Both the position numbers and the translations under genes were made by a program. The notes below the pieces were generated by a model. That model saw nothing but the letters and a program-made list of their open reading frames with translations. It searched no databases and was not told where the DNA came from. Below, piece after piece: positions 44,318 through 57,002 of a stretch of 64,000 nucleotides of DNA. Source of the stretch: Tardiphaga sp. vice304 (GTDB lineage Bacteria; Pseudomonadota; Alphaproteobacteria; Rhizobiales; Xanthobacteraceae); contig NZ_CP041402.1 in NCBI RefSeq assembly GCF_007018905.1, forward strand, positions 1,104,001-1,168,000, written 5' to 3'. The stretch's first letter is position 1. Each line of letters starts with the position of its first letter.

Positions 44318-44323
44318 GCTACC

Positions 44324-44530
44324 TCACTTCTTAATCGTCGAGATTCCATTGATCCAGCCGTGCCAGATCCCCGATTTAATCGGGTCTTCTAAAGCGCGGA
44401 CTTTTTCGACCAAGGATTTGGGGCAGCCTTCGCACCAGGGAAACTCAAAAGCACAAAATTCCTCGCCGGGCAGACATTCTCCAACGACGGACTTAATCCG
44501 GCATGCGAAGGGTGCAGATGGCTGTTCCAT
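44324..44530 (-). CDS. Small Cys-rich protein (CEGC type)
   Basis: A 68-residue protein. CRIKSVVGECLPGEEFCAFE is followed by PWCEGCPKSL and DPIKSGIWHGWINGI. The Cys pattern could bind zinc or iron. The 57343 protein shares CAF-x2-P-x-C-x-GC-x-KS and DPI-x-S-x-IW-x2-WI-x-G, so they are a family. Function is unknown. The ATG at 44530 is preferred over 44584. Confidence 0.62.
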   Translation of the reverse strand: MEQPSAPFACRIKSVVGECLPGEEFCAFEFPWCEGCPKSLVEKVRALEDPIKSGIWHGWINGISTIKK

Positions 44531-44609
44531 TGAACGTTCCTCGCACGTATGAATCGAAATAGTAACAATCCGCCTTGTTGCCAATGACGAAGACGCTAAT
44601 AAAATTGCA

Positions 44610-44765
44610 TTAAGCTGGTGTCCCGAACCTATTGTCGCGAACGACGTGCTCCACGTTGCTGCACTTGGTGCATCTGATCACGTGCACATCGTGCCCTGGG
44701 CGAGCGGGGTAAACGTCGATCTCGTGCATATCGGAACTGCACGCCTTGCATTTCGACTTTTTCAT
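44610..44765 (-). CDS. 51-aa zinc-ribbon protein
   Basis: A short gene. MKKSKCKACSSDMHEIDVYP is followed by HVIRCTKCSNVEHVV, a CxxC...CxxC zinc ribbon. Small proteins like this are frequent in Bradyrhizobium and of unknown role. The open frame extends upstream, but only this part looks coding. Confidence 0.6.
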   Translation of the reverse strand: MKKSKCKACSSDMHEIDVYPARPGHDVHVIRCTKCSNVEHVVRDNRFGTPA

Positions 44766-45065
44766 CGGGCTATTGCCCGTCGACGCTTTGAGTTTTTTAG
44801 CCCCGGCCTTACTTTCGAGAAGTCCACGCGGGTGCTGATTCAAGGACACTGAGACTCTACAGTTCTCTCCAATCCTACCTAGGCGCGGAGGACTAAGTCG
44901 TACGCCAAACAGAGAGCTACCGGCTAATTTTATGCTGACTACGGACCTCCGTATCACTACGTAGGTCCGTGGCTTTGGAATGAGACCATTCCGGAAGCGT
45001 TAGGGGCACCAAATGGGGCCTCGGTCAGGATAGCGCTTGGGTTTTTTTCGCCAGGCGCGCCCGCT
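44766..45065. other. Intergenic, no gene seen
   Basis: No convincing frame is seen. It lies between the zinc-ribbon gene and the remains of the small gene interrupted by IS66. Confidence 0.4.
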
Positions 45066-45239
45066 TTACAGCTCGAACGTGTGCGAACGGTCTGCGGATC
45101 TCGCGCGCCCTCGACTGCACCGAATGATGGACCTGTTCAACGCCGCCGCCGCTCTCACTGTAAGCGTCGTCCCGCCCCCACCTTTCGGCAGATGTCCTGA
45201 TCTGCGACCTTTTGGTTCACTCGAACCGCTAGGCTTAGA

Positions 45240-45680
45240 ATGGACACAGTGGATAGTGCTATCACCAAGCCGGTTCGCCGGCTTGAGGTGTTCACCGGCG
45301 CGGGTCGCCGGCGGACGTGGAGCGACGAGGACAAGACGCGGGTGGTCGCGGAGATCGAGACCAGTGGCGATTCTGTTTCCGGCGTGGCTCGGCGGCATGG
45401 ATTGTCGCCGCAGCAATTGTTCGGCTTGCGCCGGCAAGTCAGAGAAGCTCAGGCGGTCGTTTCCCAGGATGATGAACCGCGGTTTGTCCCGGCGGTGGTT
45501 GATGCGGCACCGTCCGACACGGCGGGCCGTCGGCAGCGCAAGACCAAGCGTCGACATTGGGACGAACCACTTGCAGGAACGATCGAGGTTGCGATCGACG
45601 GCGTGACGGTGCGCATCGGCGCGGGCGCCCCGGCGGACACGATCGCCGCGGTGTTGCGGGCGCTGAAAGCTGGCGCGTGA
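45240..45680 (+). CDS. tnpA: IS66 accessory protein TnpA
   Basis: A 146-residue HTH protein. EVFTGAGRRRTWSDEDKTRV and GVARRHGLSPQQLFGLRRQV are the IS66 OrfA/TnpA signature. Its stop overlaps the tnpB GTG start by 4 bases. Confidence 0.88.
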   Translation: MDTVDSAITKPVRRLEVFTGAGRRRTWSDEDKTRVVAEIETSGDSVSGVARRHGLSPQQLFGLRRQVREAQAVVSQDDEPRFVPAVVDAAPSDTAGRRQRKTKRRHWDEPLAGTIEVAIDGVTVRIGAGAPADTIAAVLRALKAGA

Positions 45681-46033
45681 TCGGCCCGACCGGCGCGGTC
45701 CGCGTCATGGTAGCGACCAGGCCTGTGGACTTCCGCAAGGGCGCCGATGGATTGGCGGCACTGGTGCGCGAGAGCATGGCGGCGGATCCGTTCTCCGGCG
45801 CGGTCTACGTGTTCCGCGCCAAGCGCGCGGATCGGATCAAGCTGGTGTATTGGGACGGCACGGGTCTGTGCCTGTTCGCCAAGCGGCTGGAGGATGGCAT
45901 CTTCCGCTGGCCGAAGATCGAAGACGGCGTGATCCATTTGTCGGCCGCGCAATTGTCGGCGCTGCTCGAAGGGCTGGATTGGCGGCGTGTCCACACGGCG
46001 CGCGAGACGGTGACGCCGGCGCAGCCTGGCTGA
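45677..46033 (+). CDS. tnpB: IS66 accessory protein TnpB
   Basis: A 118-residue IS66 Orf2 protein with TRPVDFRKGADGLAALV, VYVFRAKRADRIKLVYWDG and LCLFAKRLE, as in all family members. It starts with GTG at 45677, overlapping tnpA (GTGA). The longer open frame upstream is not family-like. Confidence 0.9.
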   Translation: MIGPTGAVRVMVATRPVDFRKGADGLAALVRESMAADPFSGAVYVFRAKRADRIKLVYWDGTGLCLFAKRLEDGIFRWPKIEDGVIHLSAAQLSALLEGLDWRRVHTARETVTPAQPG

Positions 46034-47669
46034 TGCCTGTTACTGTGGCAAAGTGAATCAGCCGCATCGAGCGCGTCGCAAAATGCCGGTAAATATGATC
46101 TTCTTTGATCATGCCGCGCGACGCATTGCCCGATGATTCCGAGACGCTGAAAGCGATGCTGCTCGCCGAGCGGGTGCAGAACGATCGGCTGCGTCAGATC
46201 ATCAAAGACCTGCAGCGACATCAGTTCGGCCGCCGGGCGGAGACGCTGCCTGAGGACCAGATGCTGCTGGGCCTGGAAGATGTCGAGCAGTCGGCGGCGT
46301 ATGACGCCGCAAAAACTGCGCAGGCGACACCGGCCGCAAGACAGGCCGGCGCCGCGAAGCGGCGGGCCAATCGCGGCACGCTGCCGGCGCATCTGCCGCG
46401 GATTGAGACCACCGTCGACATCGACGACAAGACCTGCCGCTGCTGCCAGGGCGCATTGCACCGGATCGGTGAGGACAAGAGCGAACGGCTGGATATCGTG
46501 CCGGCGCAGTTCCGGGTGCTGGTCACGATCCGGCCGAAATACGCTTGTCGCCAATGTGAGGATGGCGTCGTGCAGGCACCGGCGCCGGCGCGGCTGATCG
46601 AGGGTGGGCTGCCGACCGAAGCCACTATCGCCCAGGTGCTCGTCTCCAAATATGCGGATCATCTGCCGCTTTATCGCCAGGCCCAGATTTACGCCCGGCA
46701 GAGCGTCAACCTTGACCGATCCACGCTGGCGGACTGGGTCGGGCATGCCGCCTGGCATTTACGTCCGCTGCACCAACGCCTGCTCGACAAGCTCAAGGAG
46801 CGGCCAAAACTGTTTGCCGACGAGACGACGTTGCCGGTGCTGGACCCGGGTCGCGGTCGTACGAAGACCGGACAGTTATGGGCCTATGCCGCCGATGACC
46901 GGCCATGGGGCGGATCCGATCCGCCGGGCGTGGCCTATGTCTATGCCCCGGACCGCAAGTCCGAGCGGCCGATCACTCATCTCGAAGGCTTCAAAGGCAT
47001 CTTGCAGGTGGACGGCTATGCCGGCTACCGCAACCTGGCCGAGCGCGGCGACGTGCAACTGGCGTTCTGCTGGGTCCATGTACGGCGCAACTTCTACAGG
47101 CTTGCCACTCCCGGGCCTGCGCCGATCGCCAGCGAAGCACTCCAGCGCATCGCTGCGCTGTATGCGATCGAGAAGGACATCCGCGGCCGCAGTGCCGATG
47201 AACGTCGCCTGGTTCGGCAGCAGAAAAGCCGCCCGCTGGTCGACGCACTGGAAGCTTGGCTGCGCGCAAAACTCGGTCTGATCAGCCAAAAGGGCAAACT
47301 CCCCGAAGCAATCAACTACTCTTTGTCGCGCTGGGAAGGTTTGACCCGCTTCCTCGACGACGGCCACATCGAGCTCGACAACAACACCGTCGAGCGTTCC
47401 ATCCGCCCGATCACGCTGAACCGGAAAAACGCTTTGTTCGCGGGCTCCGACGGCGGAGCCGAGCACTGGGCCACAATCGCCTCGCTGATTGAGACTTGCA
47501 AACTCAACGAGGTCGATCCGCTCGGTTATCTGTAGCGCGTCAATCTGGATGGGAAGCGCGACAATCAGGATGGCAATTTAGCGGTCGCGGCGTGGGGATG
47601 ATTGTCGCGGCCTGACGATAACGCAAGCGATAATCGCGTGCTGTAGAGTTGATTGTCGTGGAGCGACAA

Positions 47670-50017
<2,348 letters not shown>

Positions 50018-50382
50018 TTACCAGCCGCCGTTACCGCCAATGAGGCCCCTTCGGGCCGACACGCCGCTGCTGGGGTGCCTCCGGTCGGGCTACGCCCTCC
50101 CTTCGTCACCCCAGCAGCGGCGCATTCTCATCCTGATTGTCGCGGGATTCTCATCCTGATTGTCGCGCTACAGTTATCTCACAGATGTTCTAGCAAGGAT
50201 CGCCAACGGTCACCCCAACCGCGATATCGACGCGCTATTGCCGTGGGCTTACCGAACGCAAGAACTCAGAGCCGTGGCCTGAGGACGACGCTTACCTCTC
50301 ACTGCGGATGCTCCGAGATCGAGTAACTTTTCCAGCTTTGCGACATCCTGTGGAGTCCAAGGCCGAACTCTGAGACGACGCA

Positions 50383-50571
50383 TCAATTCGGGGGCTTTAG
50401 CGCTTCGATCCAACCTGAAGCTTTGCGGATCGGGTCAGGCGCGGACACAGTCCAACTGTAATCACATTCGGGACATTCGAAACTTTCCGCGACAGTGTCT
50501 TTCGTCAATGGCATGATCCTAGCCAGCATCGACGTTGCGTGACACTTTGGGCAGGGTGGGCGCGGACGCAC
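50383..50571 (-). CDS. 62-aa zinc-ribbon protein
   Basis: A small protein with PPCPKCHATSMLARI and FECPECDYSWTVS, a two-knuckle zinc ribbon. It starts with GTG at 50571. Its stop overlaps the next small gene's ATG (TGATG), and that gene is interrupted by IS66. Similar zinc-ribbon proteins are widespread in Bradyrhizobium without assigned function. Confidence 0.62.
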   Translation of the reverse strand: MRPRPPCPKCHATSMLARIMPLTKDTVAESFECPECDYSWTVSAPDPIRKASGWIEALKPPN

Positions 50572-50683
50572 CGGACATACTCAGATGAAGATGCGGGAAG
50601 TTAGGCTCCATGGGCATCCTTGCTGCACGGTTACGAGCTTATGAAAAAGAGTCTTCGCGATCTCTAAATTGCACACGAGCCTT

Positions 50684-50834
50684 TTACTTTTCTCTTTCCA
50701 TGTCTCTGGCCTGCTGCTCTGTATTTGTCAGGTCGCGAATTCGCTTCAGTCTCCGGATCGGTGATCATTCGAGCCAGATCGCGGTATTTGGCAATTTTTG
50801 CGCGGATTTCCGCTATGATTTGCGTCGCGTTCAT
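50684..50834 (-). pseudogene. Small helical protein gene with a frameshift
   Basis: From the ATG at 50834 it reads MNATQIIAEIRAKIAKYRDL and ARMITDPETE. The expected continuation RIRDLTNTEQQARDMEREK lies in another frame after one surplus base near 50750. The combined product is a known type of about 50-aa Bradyrhizobium protein. Mutation or a sequencing error are equally possible. Confidence 0.5.
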
Positions 50835-50939
50835 AAACACCTCTCCGCTCGATATGACGCGGGGAGGTACCTTCCGTTCGACATTGGCCGGTTAGAAACT
50901 TCAAAAAAATATTGTCGCCGAGCGGCGAAGTTGCAAACG

Positions 50940-51185
50940 TTATTTGGCTGACCGGTGCATTTCAGCCCAATACTCGACGCCCGACAACTCCTGCCGGCGC
51001 GCCAGTAGATCGGCCTCGCGATGGTCCGCCACCTGCGCGGTCGGCTTCGAGTCAGCATCCTTGGCCAGCTCACCAGCCAGCAGGCGCACCAGCATGACGC
51101 GGCGGACCGGGTCCTGATCGACTGCTGGATCGCTGAGCTGCTGACGGTAATTTTTGATATTCGCCGTGTTGATGAAATGCTCCAT
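50940..51185 (-). CDS. Small 81-aa protein of the 'FIH-EN' type
   Basis: It opens MEHFINTANIKNYRQQLSDP and has VMLVRLLAGELAKD, matching the small proteins at 39871 and 40073. It is longer by about 30 C-terminal residues (LLARRQELSGVEYWAEMHRS). GGAGG lies 4 bases before the ATG. Function is unknown. Confidence 0.65.
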   Translation of the reverse strand: MEHFINTANIKNYRQQLSDPAVDQDPVRRVMLVRLLAGELAKDADSKPTAQVADHREADLLARRQELSGVEYWAEMHRSAK

Positions 51186-52174
51186 TGAACCTCCGATAGG
51201 GTCATGGGCTGATGCAACGCGCGTCTAGCGCGAGGCTTTCGACAGTCCGGGTGTGGACGAACTGATGCCGGTGAGTTCGGTTCCGTACATTTTGCATGGC
51301 ACCTGCCCCATTCGACCACCCTTGTTGTCGGCTGTAACTATAAAAGTTTGGGGTATTGGACGGGGTATCGCCAGCATCGATGCAAGTTACCCCCCATTCT
51401 ATAAGGGTTATTTGCAGTGGTGCATTCCCTCCCCCGGAGATGTGGCGCGGCGCGGAACACGCCCGACCGAAGGCGAACTTAGCGCTTCCGCACGCGGGCA
51501 GATGGTGTTCGGTCCGGAGGGAGCTTGCGTGGGTATCCGCGAGAGTAAGGCGTCTAAATTTGGCGGCATGGATGTCTCGGAAGCGAAGCGGCTGCGGCAA
51601 CTCGAGTATAAGAACGCCAAGCTGAAGAAGCTGCTGGCCGAGCAGATGCTGGATGCGGCGCCGTTGCGCGAGCTCCTGTCAAAAAATGGTAGGGCCCGTC
51701 GCCCAGAGCTAGGCAGTCGCGCATCTGCAGGCAGAACTGGGCCTGTCAGAACGGCGGGCCTGCTCCATCGTCAGCGACTGAACTGCGCGAGCAACTGCGA
51801 GAGCTCGCCAACGACCACCGACGCTTCGGCTATCGGCGGCTGTTCCTGCTGCTGCGGAAACAGGGTGAGCCATCCGGGCTGAACCGGATCTATCGGCAGT
51901 AAGGCCTTAGCGTGCGCAAGCGCCGGGCCCGCCGCCTCGCTGTTGGCACGAGGGCGCCAATCTTGGTCCAGGCGCGGTCGAATGCCCGCTGGTCGCTGGA
52001 TCGTATCCATGATCAGCGCGCCAATGGTCGCCGCGCCCGGATCCTGAATATCGTCGATGACGTGCCCCGGGAATGCTTGGCGGCGATCCAGACACCTCGA
52101 TCCCCGAGCTGCGGGTGGCCCGTGCACTGACGGCGCTGATCGCTCGCCGCGGAAAGCCGCGCCTAATTGTCTCA

Positions 52175-53109
52175 GAGTCTGACTCATAATGAATTCGTTT
52201 GATTTCATGCTTTTGCAAGCCGTCTTATAAGGACGCGAATGTGAGCGACGAACGCCCAGGCAACGGCGCTGGCGATTGTGGTCTCGAAGTCCTTTGCCAA
52301 TCTGCGGCAGCGACCGAGCCATCCGAACGTTCGTTCGACGACCCATCGGCGCGGTAGGATTTCGAAGCCCTGCTCCCTGTCGGATCGTTTTATGATTTCT
52401 ATCGTCCAATTGCCGATGCGCTTCAAAGCTTGACGCAGCTTATCTCCGGCATAGCCACCATCGGCAAAAATATGGCGCAGCCACGGATAGCGATAACGTA
52501 TCGAAGCAAGAACGCACGGGGCACCATCACGGTCCTGAATGCTGGCTTCGTGCACGACCAGCCCGACCAAGTTTCCTTGCGTGTCGGTGACGATGTGGCG
52601 CTTGCGGCCCTTGATTTTCTTACCTGCATCATAGCCCCGGGGGCCGCCGCTTTCCGTGGTTTTCACCGACTGGCTGTCAATCACTCCGGCCGTTGGGCTC
52701 GCCTCTCGGCCAGCCGCCTCGCGCGAGGCCATCACGAGCGTGTAGTTCAGCGACGCAAACAGTCCGCCGCGCGACCACGCGTAGAAATAGCCCTGCACCG
52801 TCGAGTAGGGCGGGAAATCCTTGGGCAACTGCCGCCATTGGCAGCCGGTCGACGCAATATACAGGATCGCATCCATCACCGTTCGCATATCTGTCGCACG
52901 CGGGCGACCGAGCGCCGAAGCAGGCGGCAGAAGCGGCTCCATCACAAACCACTCGGCATCCGTCGTATCGCTTTCATATCGCAAGCTCGCCCGCCTATAG
53001 TGTCGGCGGGTGATTTCAGTCCAGACCATCGTGCTCTCCCTCGAATCTTCGCAAATCCGAAGGAATCACAACTGGCTGAAATCACTCAGCTTCTTTTTCA
53101 GTCAGCCTC
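52175..53109 (-). mobile_element. IS5-family insertion sequence (IS1031-like)
   Basis: A 935-bp element with inverted ends GAG(T/G)CTGACT. A 3-bp TCA duplication lies at 52172-52174 and 53110-53112, in line with the TNA duplications of the IS1031 group. It carries one intact transposase gene. Confidence 0.88.
52205..53029 (-). CDS. IS5-family transposase
   Basis: A 274-residue DDE transposase. The front reads ESDTTDAEWFVMEPLLPPAS and QWRQLPKDFPPYSTVQGYF. The core has GVIDSQSVKTTE, IFADGGYAGDKL and RWVVERTFGWLGRCRRLAKD. It appears intact. Confidence 0.93.
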   Translation of the reverse strand: MVWTEITRRHYRRASLRYESDTTDAEWFVMEPLLPPASALGRPRATDMRTVMDAILYIASTGCQWRQLPKDFPPYSTVQGYFYAWSRGGLFASLNYTLVMASREAAGREASPTAGVIDSQSVKTTESGGPRGYDAGKKIKGRKRHIVTDTQGNLVGLVVHEASIQDRDGAPCVLASIRYRYPWLRHIFADGGYAGDKLRQALKRIGNWTIEIIKRSDREQGFEILPRRWVVERTFGWLGRCRRLAKDFETTIASAVAWAFVAHIRVLIRRLAKA

Positions 53110-53455
53110 TCAGACAACGATAACGTTCACCTGCAACGCGATACTGACCTAGTCGGAGGACCACCAGATCGCCTGGCACCTCATCCCGACGGGCAAGCCG
53201 ATGCAGAACTGTTCGTGTAAAAGCTTAAACGGCCGGATGCGTGACGAGCTTCTCAACGAAACCCTGTTCTTCAGCCTTGACCACGTCGAGCCAAGATTGC
53301 GCTCTGGGCCAACGACTACAACAGCAAACGCCTGCATTCCTCGCTGGGCTACCTGACACCCGCGGCCTACGCCGCGACCCTCACCGCAACGTGCGATCGA
53401 CTGCGCAACCCGACCAGCTCCGCCGATCGCACGTTGCTCACCACGCGCTCGTGCG

Positions 53456-53985
53456 CACCGGATTGATCGAAACGAAGCGTTCGACCGGAACAGATCGTGC
53501 TTGTCTGTGCCGGCTCACACAAAAATGGCACAAGCGTTCTGGCTTTGGCCCTTCGCCCCGGTCGGTTGAAATCTGGGATCGCTAAGGTTTAGCAGAAATG
53601 GAAAGGCGGCAGATGCTATAGCGTTCTCCGGCCGAGTACGATTGGTGGAGCCTCAATCTTTTAGTCTCCTCTGGGACGGGAACCTCTTTCCTCTAGCCTC
53701 ACGGCACCCAGTCGTAGTCTAAACCATGTCTCCGCCATTCCCTAGCTTCTCCGCCGCGCACACGCCTTGGCTTTGGCCAGGAAGAAGGCGACAGGCGCGT
53801 AGCTCGCAGTATCGGCATTAAAAGCCGCCGGCCGATTGCGAGTTGAACTGAAATGGCAGGTAGTTCCGTCACTTGGGATAAGATAGAACGGGTGCATAGT
53901 CGGTCGCCGGGAACCTGTGCGGCCAGGGGTTGTAAGGTCCAGCACTGTCGATCATTGATCGTTTAACCAAAGTCGAAGGTGACCA
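53456..53985. other. Intergenic, no gene seen
   Basis: No protein-like frame is found between the IS3 remnant and the PLD gene. A GGGAAC at about 53678 could suggest an extracytoplasmic-sigma -35 element, but no matching -10 is seen. Confidence 0.4.
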
Positions 53986-56091
53986 GTGCTGCAAACTTCA
54001 TCCTTTCTAATACCCGGTCAGACTGTTTGGAGGCGCTGCGAAACATCTAGGCTCGCGGTGCTCAACGACGCTGCCGAATACTTCGGCGCTTTGAGAGATA
54101 CGCTGCTGCTTGCCGAGTGGCAGGTATATATCATCGGTTGGGACATCCACAGTAAAACGCGGCTGGTCGGACCATCCGGCCGGGCGGCCGACGGGTTGCC
54201 GATCGAGCTTGGCGCTTTCCTGTCTGAATTGCTCAAGGTCAAACCGATGCTCCGGATTAATATTCTGATCTGGGATTTTGCGGCATTATATGCAGTCGAA
54301 CGAGAATGGCATTCCGCCGACAAGTTTACGGTAGAAAGTGACGATCGAATCCAATTTTGCATGGACGCCAGCCTCCCGCTCGGATCGTCCGAACATCAAA
54401 AGATCGTGGTGATCGACCACGTAGTTGCCTTTGTTGGCGGGCTCGACCTGACAATCCGACGCTGGGACACCAGTGAACATCTCGCCGCGCATCCGCTTCG
54501 TCACGACCCTGACGGCAAAGCCTACCCACCGTTTCATGACGTGCAATGCATGGTAGAGGGCGAGGCCGCAGCGGCGCTCGGCGAGATAGCGACAGCGCGA
54601 TGGGCAACGGCCGGTCGCGCTTCGAAAGGTTGCGAAACTGTCGAGTGCGAACGCTGGCCTGCATCCGTGTTAGCAGGGGCAAGGCAGGTACAGACCGGTA
54701 TCGCACGGACTGAATTGAGAACGGCATCGCAAGGCGGGATCGATGAAGTGGCTCGACTCTTCGAGGCGTCAATCGGCTCGGCAAGCCGCTTTATCTATAT
54801 CGAGAACCAATTTATCAGCGCTACCAAGATCGCGGAGGCGCTGGCGCAGCGGATGGTCGACGTGCCGTCACTGCACGTGCTCATCGTAACGCCGAAGGCA
54901 CATCTATCATGGCTGGAGTCACGTGCGATGCAGGGCGGCCGAGGCGGCTTCATCGGCCCGTTCGTTACGGCCGGCGTCGCTGGTCGACTGCGCATTCTCT
55001 ATCCTTCGGTGCATGACCATGGATTGTCGGCCGCGGTGATGGTTCACAGCAAGGTCATGATCGTCGATGACCGATTTTTGCGGATCGGCTCCGCCAACCT
55101 CAACAATCGGTCGATGGGCGCGGATACCGAATGCGACCTGGCGTTTGAGGCCACCACGGTCGAACACCGGAACTTCATTTCCAGCTTGCGGCGCCGGCTG
55201 ATCGGACATTTCTGCGGGGTGACTGAGGTCGAATTAGCAGGCCATGAAGACGATCTGCTTGGCTTCGTCGATTTCCATGCGCAGAACGGCGCGGGCCGGG
55301 CGTTGCTGCCGATCGATTGCGAGAGGACGCCTGCGGGGGCAGTGACCGGGATCATCCAGCCGATCGCCGATCCGAAACAGCCGCTTGATCTGGAGCGCGC
55401 GGCGCGGCGGATGTGGAATGGTCGGACACTTCTAGCGGTCTGCGGGACTGTTGTTGCGCTGGCTGGCCTCGCCTTGGCGTGGCGCATGACCTCACTGAGC
55501 GATTACACGGATATTGGCTACGTTGCGTCGTTCATCTCACAACATTCGCATTCGGCATGGGCGCCGCTGTTGGCGGTCATGGTCTTCGTGCTGGGAGGGC
55601 TGATCGTATTTCCGGTGATCGTCATTGTTGCCGCGACGGCGGTGGCGCTAGGCCCCTGGATGGGCGCGATCAGCGCTACGGCTGGCGTCCTGGCAAGCGC
55701 GCTTGTGCTGTTCCTAATCGGCCGTTTTCTCGGCCATCGGCGGCTACAATCGCTGCTCGGCGCGCGCGCCCTGCGCGTCCAAGACCGCATCACCGGCAAG
55801 GGCGTCGTTGCCGTGGCGATGATCCGGATGGTGCCGGTGGCGCCGTTCTCGCTTGTCAACATGCTGGCTGGCGCAAGCCAGTTGCGTCTATCAGATTTTC
55901 TACTCGGAACGGTGCTTGGCATGGCGCCCGGCATCGTCACCATGGCAGCACTTGGTGCCCAGATTGCTGATTTTGCCAAAAACAGCTCATGGTCGACCGC
56001 GGTGCCGCTCGGCCTCATCGTTCTGCTGTGGATTGCGATCTGTCTCGCGGTTCAGTTCATAGTGACATGGTGGAGCGGACGCCGAACGTGA
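53986..56091 (+). CDS. Phospholipase D-like protein fused to a VTT (DedA-like) membrane domain
   Basis: A 701-residue protein. Two HKD active-site blocks are present: SSEHQKIVVIDHVVAFVGGLD and MVHSKVMIVDDRFLRIGSAN. From about residue 490 on, membrane segments form a VTT/SNARE-associated domain (FPVIVIVAATAVALGPWMGA, GRFLGHRRLQ). Such fusions likely remodel or cleave phospholipids at the inner membrane. It starts with GTG after GAAGGTGA. The next gene's ATG overlaps its stop (TGATG). Confidence 0.88.
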   Translation: MLQTSSFLIPGQTVWRRCETSRLAVLNDAAEYFGALRDTLLLAEWQVYIIGWDIHSKTRLVGPSGRAADGLPIELGAFLSELLKVKPMLRINILIWDFAALYAVEREWHSADKFTVESDDRIQFCMDASLPLGSSEHQKIVVIDHVVAFVGGLDLTIRRWDTSEHLAAHPLRHDPDGKAYPPFHDVQCMVEGEAAAALGEIATARWATAGRASKGCETVECERWPASVLAGARQVQTGIARTELRTASQGGIDEVARLFEASIGSASRFIYIENQFISATKIAEALAQRMVDVPSLHVLIVTPKAHLSWLESRAMQGGRGGFIGPFVTAGVAGRLRILYPSVHDHGLSAAVMVHSKVMIVDDRFLRIGSANLNNRSMGADTECDLAFEATTVEHRNFISSLRRRLIGHFCGVTEVELAGHEDDLLGFVDFHAQNGAGRALLPIDCERTPAGAVTGIIQPIADPKQPLDLERAARRMWNGRTLLAVCGTVVALAGLALAWRMTSLSDYTDIGYVASFISQHSHSAWAPLLAVMVFVLGGLIVFPVIVIVAATAVALGPWMGAISATAGVLASALVLFLIGRFLGHRRLQSLLGARALRVQDRITGKGVVAVAMIRMVPVAPFSLVNMLAGASQLRLSDFLLGTVLGMAPGIVTMAALGAQIADFAKNSSWSTAVPLGLIVLLWIAICLAVQFIVTWWSGRRT

Positions 56092-56810
56092 TGAAGACCA
56101 TCCGCATCATGACGTGGAACGTGCACGGCACGTTCAATCTCAATCCGGATTTCGACCTGGAAGGCGTCTGCTCAATAATTCAAAAGTGGTCGCCCGATGT
56201 GGTCGCCCTGCAGGAAATTGACTCGCGCGGACGCAAGGACAATGTGTTCGCCCGGCTGGCGGACGCGGTCGGCGAACATCGCGTCGAAGCTCGATCAATC
56301 CAGACGGAAGACGGCGACTACGGGCAGGTGCTGCTTAGTCGTTGGCCGTTCGCGGGCGCGCCGGAAGTGACCGACGTATCTTATCAGGAAAGAGAACCGC
56401 GCCGCGCCATTGCAGCCACGATACGGTTCCCGATCGGCGATGTGACGGTAGTGGCGACTCATCTTGGCCTCAGCATCCATGAACGCTACGCGCAAGCGCA
56501 GGCGCTTGCGGCGCTGGTCGTTGCGCCGCGTACCCTCGTGATCGGCGACTTTAATGACTGGTTTTGGGTCAAGTCCGTCGGGCGGGGGCTGGCTTCCCGC
56601 TGCCCGGTGCGAACGCGGTTGCGGACGTTCCCGTCGCGCTTTCCCATCCTTCGGCTTGACCGCATCTACTCAACGCGAAACGGAACGATCGTGAAGGCGT
56701 GGACCGACCGCGACGCTCGGGCATATTCGGACCATCTGCCAGTGCTTGCGGATATTGCCTTTGAAGATGCGCCGATGGCGGCGAGTGATTTTCAAGAGGT
56801 GCGCGTGTAA
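56091..56810 (+). CDS. Endonuclease/exonuclease/phosphatase (EEP) family protein
   Basis: A 239-residue protein with the EEP motifs MTWNVHGTF, ALQEIDSRG, TLVIGDFNDW and the terminal SDHLPVLADI. Many EEP proteins coupled to PLD-like genes act on phospholipid or phosphodiester head groups rather than DNA. The ATG at 56091 overlaps the PLD gene's stop, and an in-frame ATG at 56067 is possible. The pair is a translational unit. Confidence 0.87.
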   Translation: MKTIRIMTWNVHGTFNLNPDFDLEGVCSIIQKWSPDVVALQEIDSRGRKDNVFARLADAVGEHRVEARSIQTEDGDYGQVLLSRWPFAGAPEVTDVSYQEREPRRAIAATIRFPIGDVTVVATHLGLSIHERYAQAQALAALVVAPRTLVIGDFNDWFWVKSVGRGLASRCPVRTRLRTFPSRFPILRLDRIYSTRNGTIVKAWTDRDARAYSDHLPVLADIAFEDAPMAASDFQEVRV

Positions 56811-57002
56811 TTAACCGCCACCGCTGGCGAGCCTATCGATCCGTGCCGACAATCGGCTAATCAATGGCAGCCACCTGTAGCTGCAAATCGAGTGCTCCCG
56901 CTGCAAGGTGCTGCGCGACCTCTTACCTTATTGGACGACGGTAAAAGCGTCCGAATGAGAGCCGGTATCAGAATACAAGGCAGAAACTGATACGCGGATC
57001 GG

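Larger units (their letters stand above)
51550..53455 (+). mobile_element. Degenerate IS3-family element split by IS5
   Basis: The left part (to 52171) keeps GGMDVSEAKRLRQLE, KLKKLLAEQMLDAA and, in shifted frames, KRRARRLAVGTRAPILVQAR, NIVDDVPRECLAA and RGKPRLIVS. The right part (from 53113) continues DN and then, in a broken frame, GKPMQN, GRMRDELLNETLFFSLDH. Many frameshifts and stops make it inactive. Removing the IS5 rebuilds the IVSDN motif. Confidence 0.8.

Noticed and set aside
53954..53967. TTGATCGTTTAACC as a FixK box upstream of the PLD gene
   Set aside because: Only the left half fits; the right half lacks TCAA.
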